A stretch of DNA of 64,000 nt from contig NC_087067.1 of the NCBI RefSeq assembly GCF_963678635.1, positions 20,766,596 to 20,830,595 on the forward strand. Reading direction: 5' to 3'. Numbering within the stretch: position 1 is the first letter of the stretch; the number at the start of each line of letters is the position of its first letter. Positions 61,166 to 64,000 of this stretch are shown piece after piece. The notes under the pieces are model-generated. The model was not told where the DNA came from and made no database searches. It worked only from the letters and a program-made list of their open reading frames with translations. Both the position numbers and the translations under genes were made by a program. The DNA is from Symsagittifera roscoffensis. Its lineage: Eukaryota; Xenacoelomorpha; Acoela; Convolutidae.

Positions 61166-63480
61166 TTAAAACATGGGGGTCTCCAGGGGCCCCCCACTTA
61201 ACCTCCAACATCTTCTACTAATGTGGATTCCTGCGCCTGAAGTTGTTCTGGCATAGATAGCCACTCCATAAGCCAACCCGGATGCATCGCAGAAGAGATG
61301 AAGATCGACTTGCTGAAAGCTGTCCTTGGCCAAGTAACGAGGTTCTAGCAGGGAAGAAAAAAGTTTCAAGCTAGCCATCCAGTGTTGGAATTGGTTCGCT
61401 ATAAGTGCGCCAACTTCGTCACCCCATTCCAAATCCCGATCCCATTTTTGTTGGAATATTATCTTTTGATTCATAGTTACAGGGTTCACTAATCCGAGAA
61501 TATCAAAAACTCGCCCCAAAAAGCTTACTATCACCCGGCGAGTGATTGTAGATGTTCGAATGCTCTCGGGCAAATCTAATGAGATGCTCTGAATCATTGT
61601 AGATGAGTTTCTGTGGGTTTTCTTTTCTTTTCAGCGCAATTTAGGTGACCAGAGGATGCTGGGTGGAGCCCGTTTTATGTTTTCTGTGAATTGAACAATT
61701 TTGGGTGAATTTCTTGATGTTTTTTGTCAAAGCTTCCGTCGAAATTGATCTTATTATGACTCCTGTGAAATCAGCTTGATTTTTGCAAAAAGTTTTTGTA
61801 GGAGGCATCTAGATGATTCCTGTCAGTGGGAAAAGCCTGTGAAGTGTGCTGATAGCCGGTTTGCTCTCAATTTTTGATTTTTTTGGTAAAAAAACTATGT
61901 CCTTAAATGGCCATTTTTTGGTTAAATTTTCCTCAAAAGATGAAAATTTTTTTTTGTTTCAGTTTCATTTGTAGTCGCGTTTAAACAATCATGGTAAATG
62001 CAACTGTCAAGGTTTGGTTGCACTTTGTTTTTTTTTCAGCCTTTTTCAAGCGTCTGGATTTGACCAGAGTGTGATTTGAGACCTCGTGAAATCTGTTTTT
62101 TTTTATTTGATCATTGGCAAAAATCTATGCGAATCATTGGGCATCTGCTGGGTTCCGAATGCACCAGGTCCTGGTTTCCAGAGGTTCCTCTTTTCTTGTT
62201 ATCTGGGGGCTGCACTCGGCCACATTTTGACTTTTTCGGCAACAACTGGAATTGCTTCAAAACCAACAACTGAGATTTTTGCTGGCTTGATGAGGTTTGC
62301 GGTGCCTTGGGGCATGCCTATAGGCTTCACTGAGTCCAATTTATCCATACACCGGTACAGGAAACAATCAGAAACTGGATGCCAAATTTCGACACTGTGG
62401 TCATGATCTGCTAAAAATAACTCTTTGTTTTCCTGCAATTCGTCGGGTATATCGCTCATGACAAGCTTGCTGTTGAGAGATTACTTCCAAATGTGCATGC
62501 AGGGTTTATCCAGAGCGTCCGTGAGACTCTGGCGCAATCTGATGTCTTGTTCCCCAGTATCTGCACCACCAATTTACTCGTCCACGTAGAAGGACAAGGA
62601 CTCACGAAATCCTAGCTTTGTCTGTTCATCTTCTGTTGTGCCGGCGATGTGTAACAAGACTCGTATGGCGTGATAGCTACTTGAAGCTATACCGTAGATG
62701 GCACAGGTCATCGGGTACTTTTCAATTGAATCTTCTTCTTCTCTTGTCCAGTAGAGCTGATGTAGATTTCTGTCTTTAGGGAATAGTTTTATTTGCCTGT
62801 ACATCTTGGTGATGTCACCAGATAGTGCAATTTTGTAGAATCGGAACCGGACAAGGTTGTGAAAGAGGTCTGGTCGTTTCTTGGGACCAACCAGTAGACA
62901 ATCGTTCAACGACTTTCCATTCGAAATTGGAGCTGATCCTTTGAAACAGCTCTGCCTTTTGTTGTTGTTGAGTCCGACTTCCAAACTGCATGATGAGGCA
63001 TGATGAAGTATTTCTCGCCTGACAGAAATTGATCTGACACAGGTATTATCTCGGTACGGCCAGTGTCAATCATCTCTTGGAAGAAGTCGTTGTTTATCCT
63101 TCCATTAGAAATGAATTGCCGAAAAGCTTTGCGTGCTTAGTGACCAATATCGGGCAAGCATACATGGTTGATCTATTATATGTCATAGATCCCCTGTGAT
63201 TTGCTGATTGCAATCTCACCGTAGCTTGTCCGTCTGGTTGAGATGTCTTAATTTGATCGAAATGTCGGATATACTAAAGTTCGCTGGATTAGTGTTGGGA
63301 TTGTGGAGACGGAGGAATATCTTCAATTTCCCAGAATCTGTCAAATTTGGTGGACTGGCTGTCAAGGAAGTTTATTCCATATCCTGACGAGTGTATTCGT
63401 GTTGTGACTGTGTGATCGGTATCAGCGACACCTGAGACTGTCCAGCCAAGGATTGTGTCAGTATTCGGCTTTTGTGAGCT
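61166..63480 (-). mobile_element. BEL/Pao retroelement relic, copy 2 with extra 5' part
   Basis: Same pieces as copy 1, plus, right of the duplication edge (63,304-63,480), a minus-strand segment reading like the protease-RT linker of BEL elements (ILGWTVSGV, TKFDRFWEIEDIP). It is therefore the parent copy that the duplication cut through. A broken fossil with several breaks; no LTR or integrase is visible. Confidence 0.8.
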
Positions 63481-63499
63481 TTCTTTTTATGGTTGAGAG

Positions 63500-63860
63500 C
63501 TTTATATAATCTATGAATTAAATATAACATGGTTCTGAGCTCAATTTAAAATTTAATATTTTGAGTGAAAATTTTGGAAAAATCCATATTTTTTTATCAA
63601 ACTTTTGCATCATTGTCTCAACATGAATCCAATTAAAATGCAATTTGGGCTTAATTTTAAGCTCTGCACAGAATGAAATAAGGATAATTTACAACTAGAT
63701 TAGATGCGACAAAACACTAACCAAAAGCTGAGATTTCTGCAATTTTTTTCCAAAAAATTTAATTTTTTCAAAGTTTCAGTAGATTTGAAACTATTATGAT
63801 CTTTACTGCTGGTATTCAGAACTATATATAACCTGGTTCTGAGCTATAATTAGGGTAAAT
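63500..63860. repeat. Third copy of the GCGACAAAACACTAACC repeat
   Basis: Carries AAGCTCTGCACAGAATGAAA, GCGACAAAACACTAACCAAA and CTATATATAACCTGGTTC, as in 54,640-55,120 and 60,280-60,760. The remaining 63,861-64,000 is AT-rich with a short GA/G run (63,910-63,928) and no gene. Confidence 0.5.
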
Positions 63861-64000
63861 TCTATCATATTTTAATAATTAGTTTGAAAATTAAGGAAAA
63901 ATTCATATATGAGAGAGAGGGGGGGACACTTTATTGTTTCAATATACTTATGCAGTTGCAGAACTGATTGTATAAGAATCTAGTGTACAATATTACGCAA

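Larger units (their letters stand above)
57669..63303. repeat. Tandem duplication, copy 2 (5.63 kb)
   Basis: Second copy of 52,035-57,668 in direct orientation. The right end is defined where similarity stops (after TTGGGATTGTGG), inside the BEL/Pao relic that continues beyond it. Confidence 0.85.

Noticed and set aside
63910-63928. GA/G run near the right edge
   Set aside because: A short simple sequence without further structure.

Overview
The window looks like repeat-dense metazoan DNA, most probably from a nematode of the Caenorhabditis type. This is inferred from a Cer1-like Ty3/Gypsy polyprotein, BEL/Pao relics, Maverick/Polinton-like relics and very AT-rich spacers. I saw no convincing ordinary host gene, tRNA, rRNA or CRISPR array.

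Left part (1 to about 36,655; clearly richer in GC): two related, very large LTR retroelements in tandem, both read on the minus strand. Element A (15,034 down to and past base 1) has a 5' LTR, a primer binding site, a 3 kb leader, one open gag-pol frame of 3180 codons and a first accessory ORF at the window edge. Element B (36,655 down to about 15,035) is an older, broken relative with a diverged LTR, a decayed gag-pol and an 8 kb cassette of up to nine accessory ORFs in the same orientation. A third LTR (23,263-24,133) interrupts B between gag-pol and the cassette. Both elements place the same accessory ORF just after gag-pol, so the full architecture seems to be LTR - leader - gag-pol - accessory cassette - LTR, about 23 kb. 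Unusual cargo includes a macro (ADP-ribose-binding type) domain at the end of the polyprotein and an SGNH/GDSL hydrolase in the cassette. I could not recognise the other cassette ORFs.

The two elements also share apparent RNA structure. There is a compound stem-loop upstream of gag-pol whose paired arms change together between copies, a long leader hairpin with a G-U pair only on the sense strand, and hairpins between gag-pol and ORF 1. Inside the polyprotein gene a 42-nt stretch is identical in both elements and carries a motif (TTGTCCGGGGAG) that also recurs in a different reading frame in a coding minisatellite.

Right part (about 36,655 to 64,000; very AT-rich): a graveyard of direct repeats. 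Five partial units, 3.5 to 5.6 kb apart, carry fragments of the same few proteins: a possible PC4-like domain, an unrecognised WRGGY protein, a C2H2-like zinc-finger piece resembling Maverick/Polinton polymerase genes, and a minus-strand fragment. They are separated by about 440-bp AT-rich repeats and by clusters of ATTGG boxes. The last two units form a clean 5.63 kb tandem duplication (52,035-57,668 and 57,669-63,303), and each copy includes a BEL/Pao reverse-transcriptase relic. A 60-bp tandem repeat packed with TGACGTCA sites lies at 37.15-37.32 kb.
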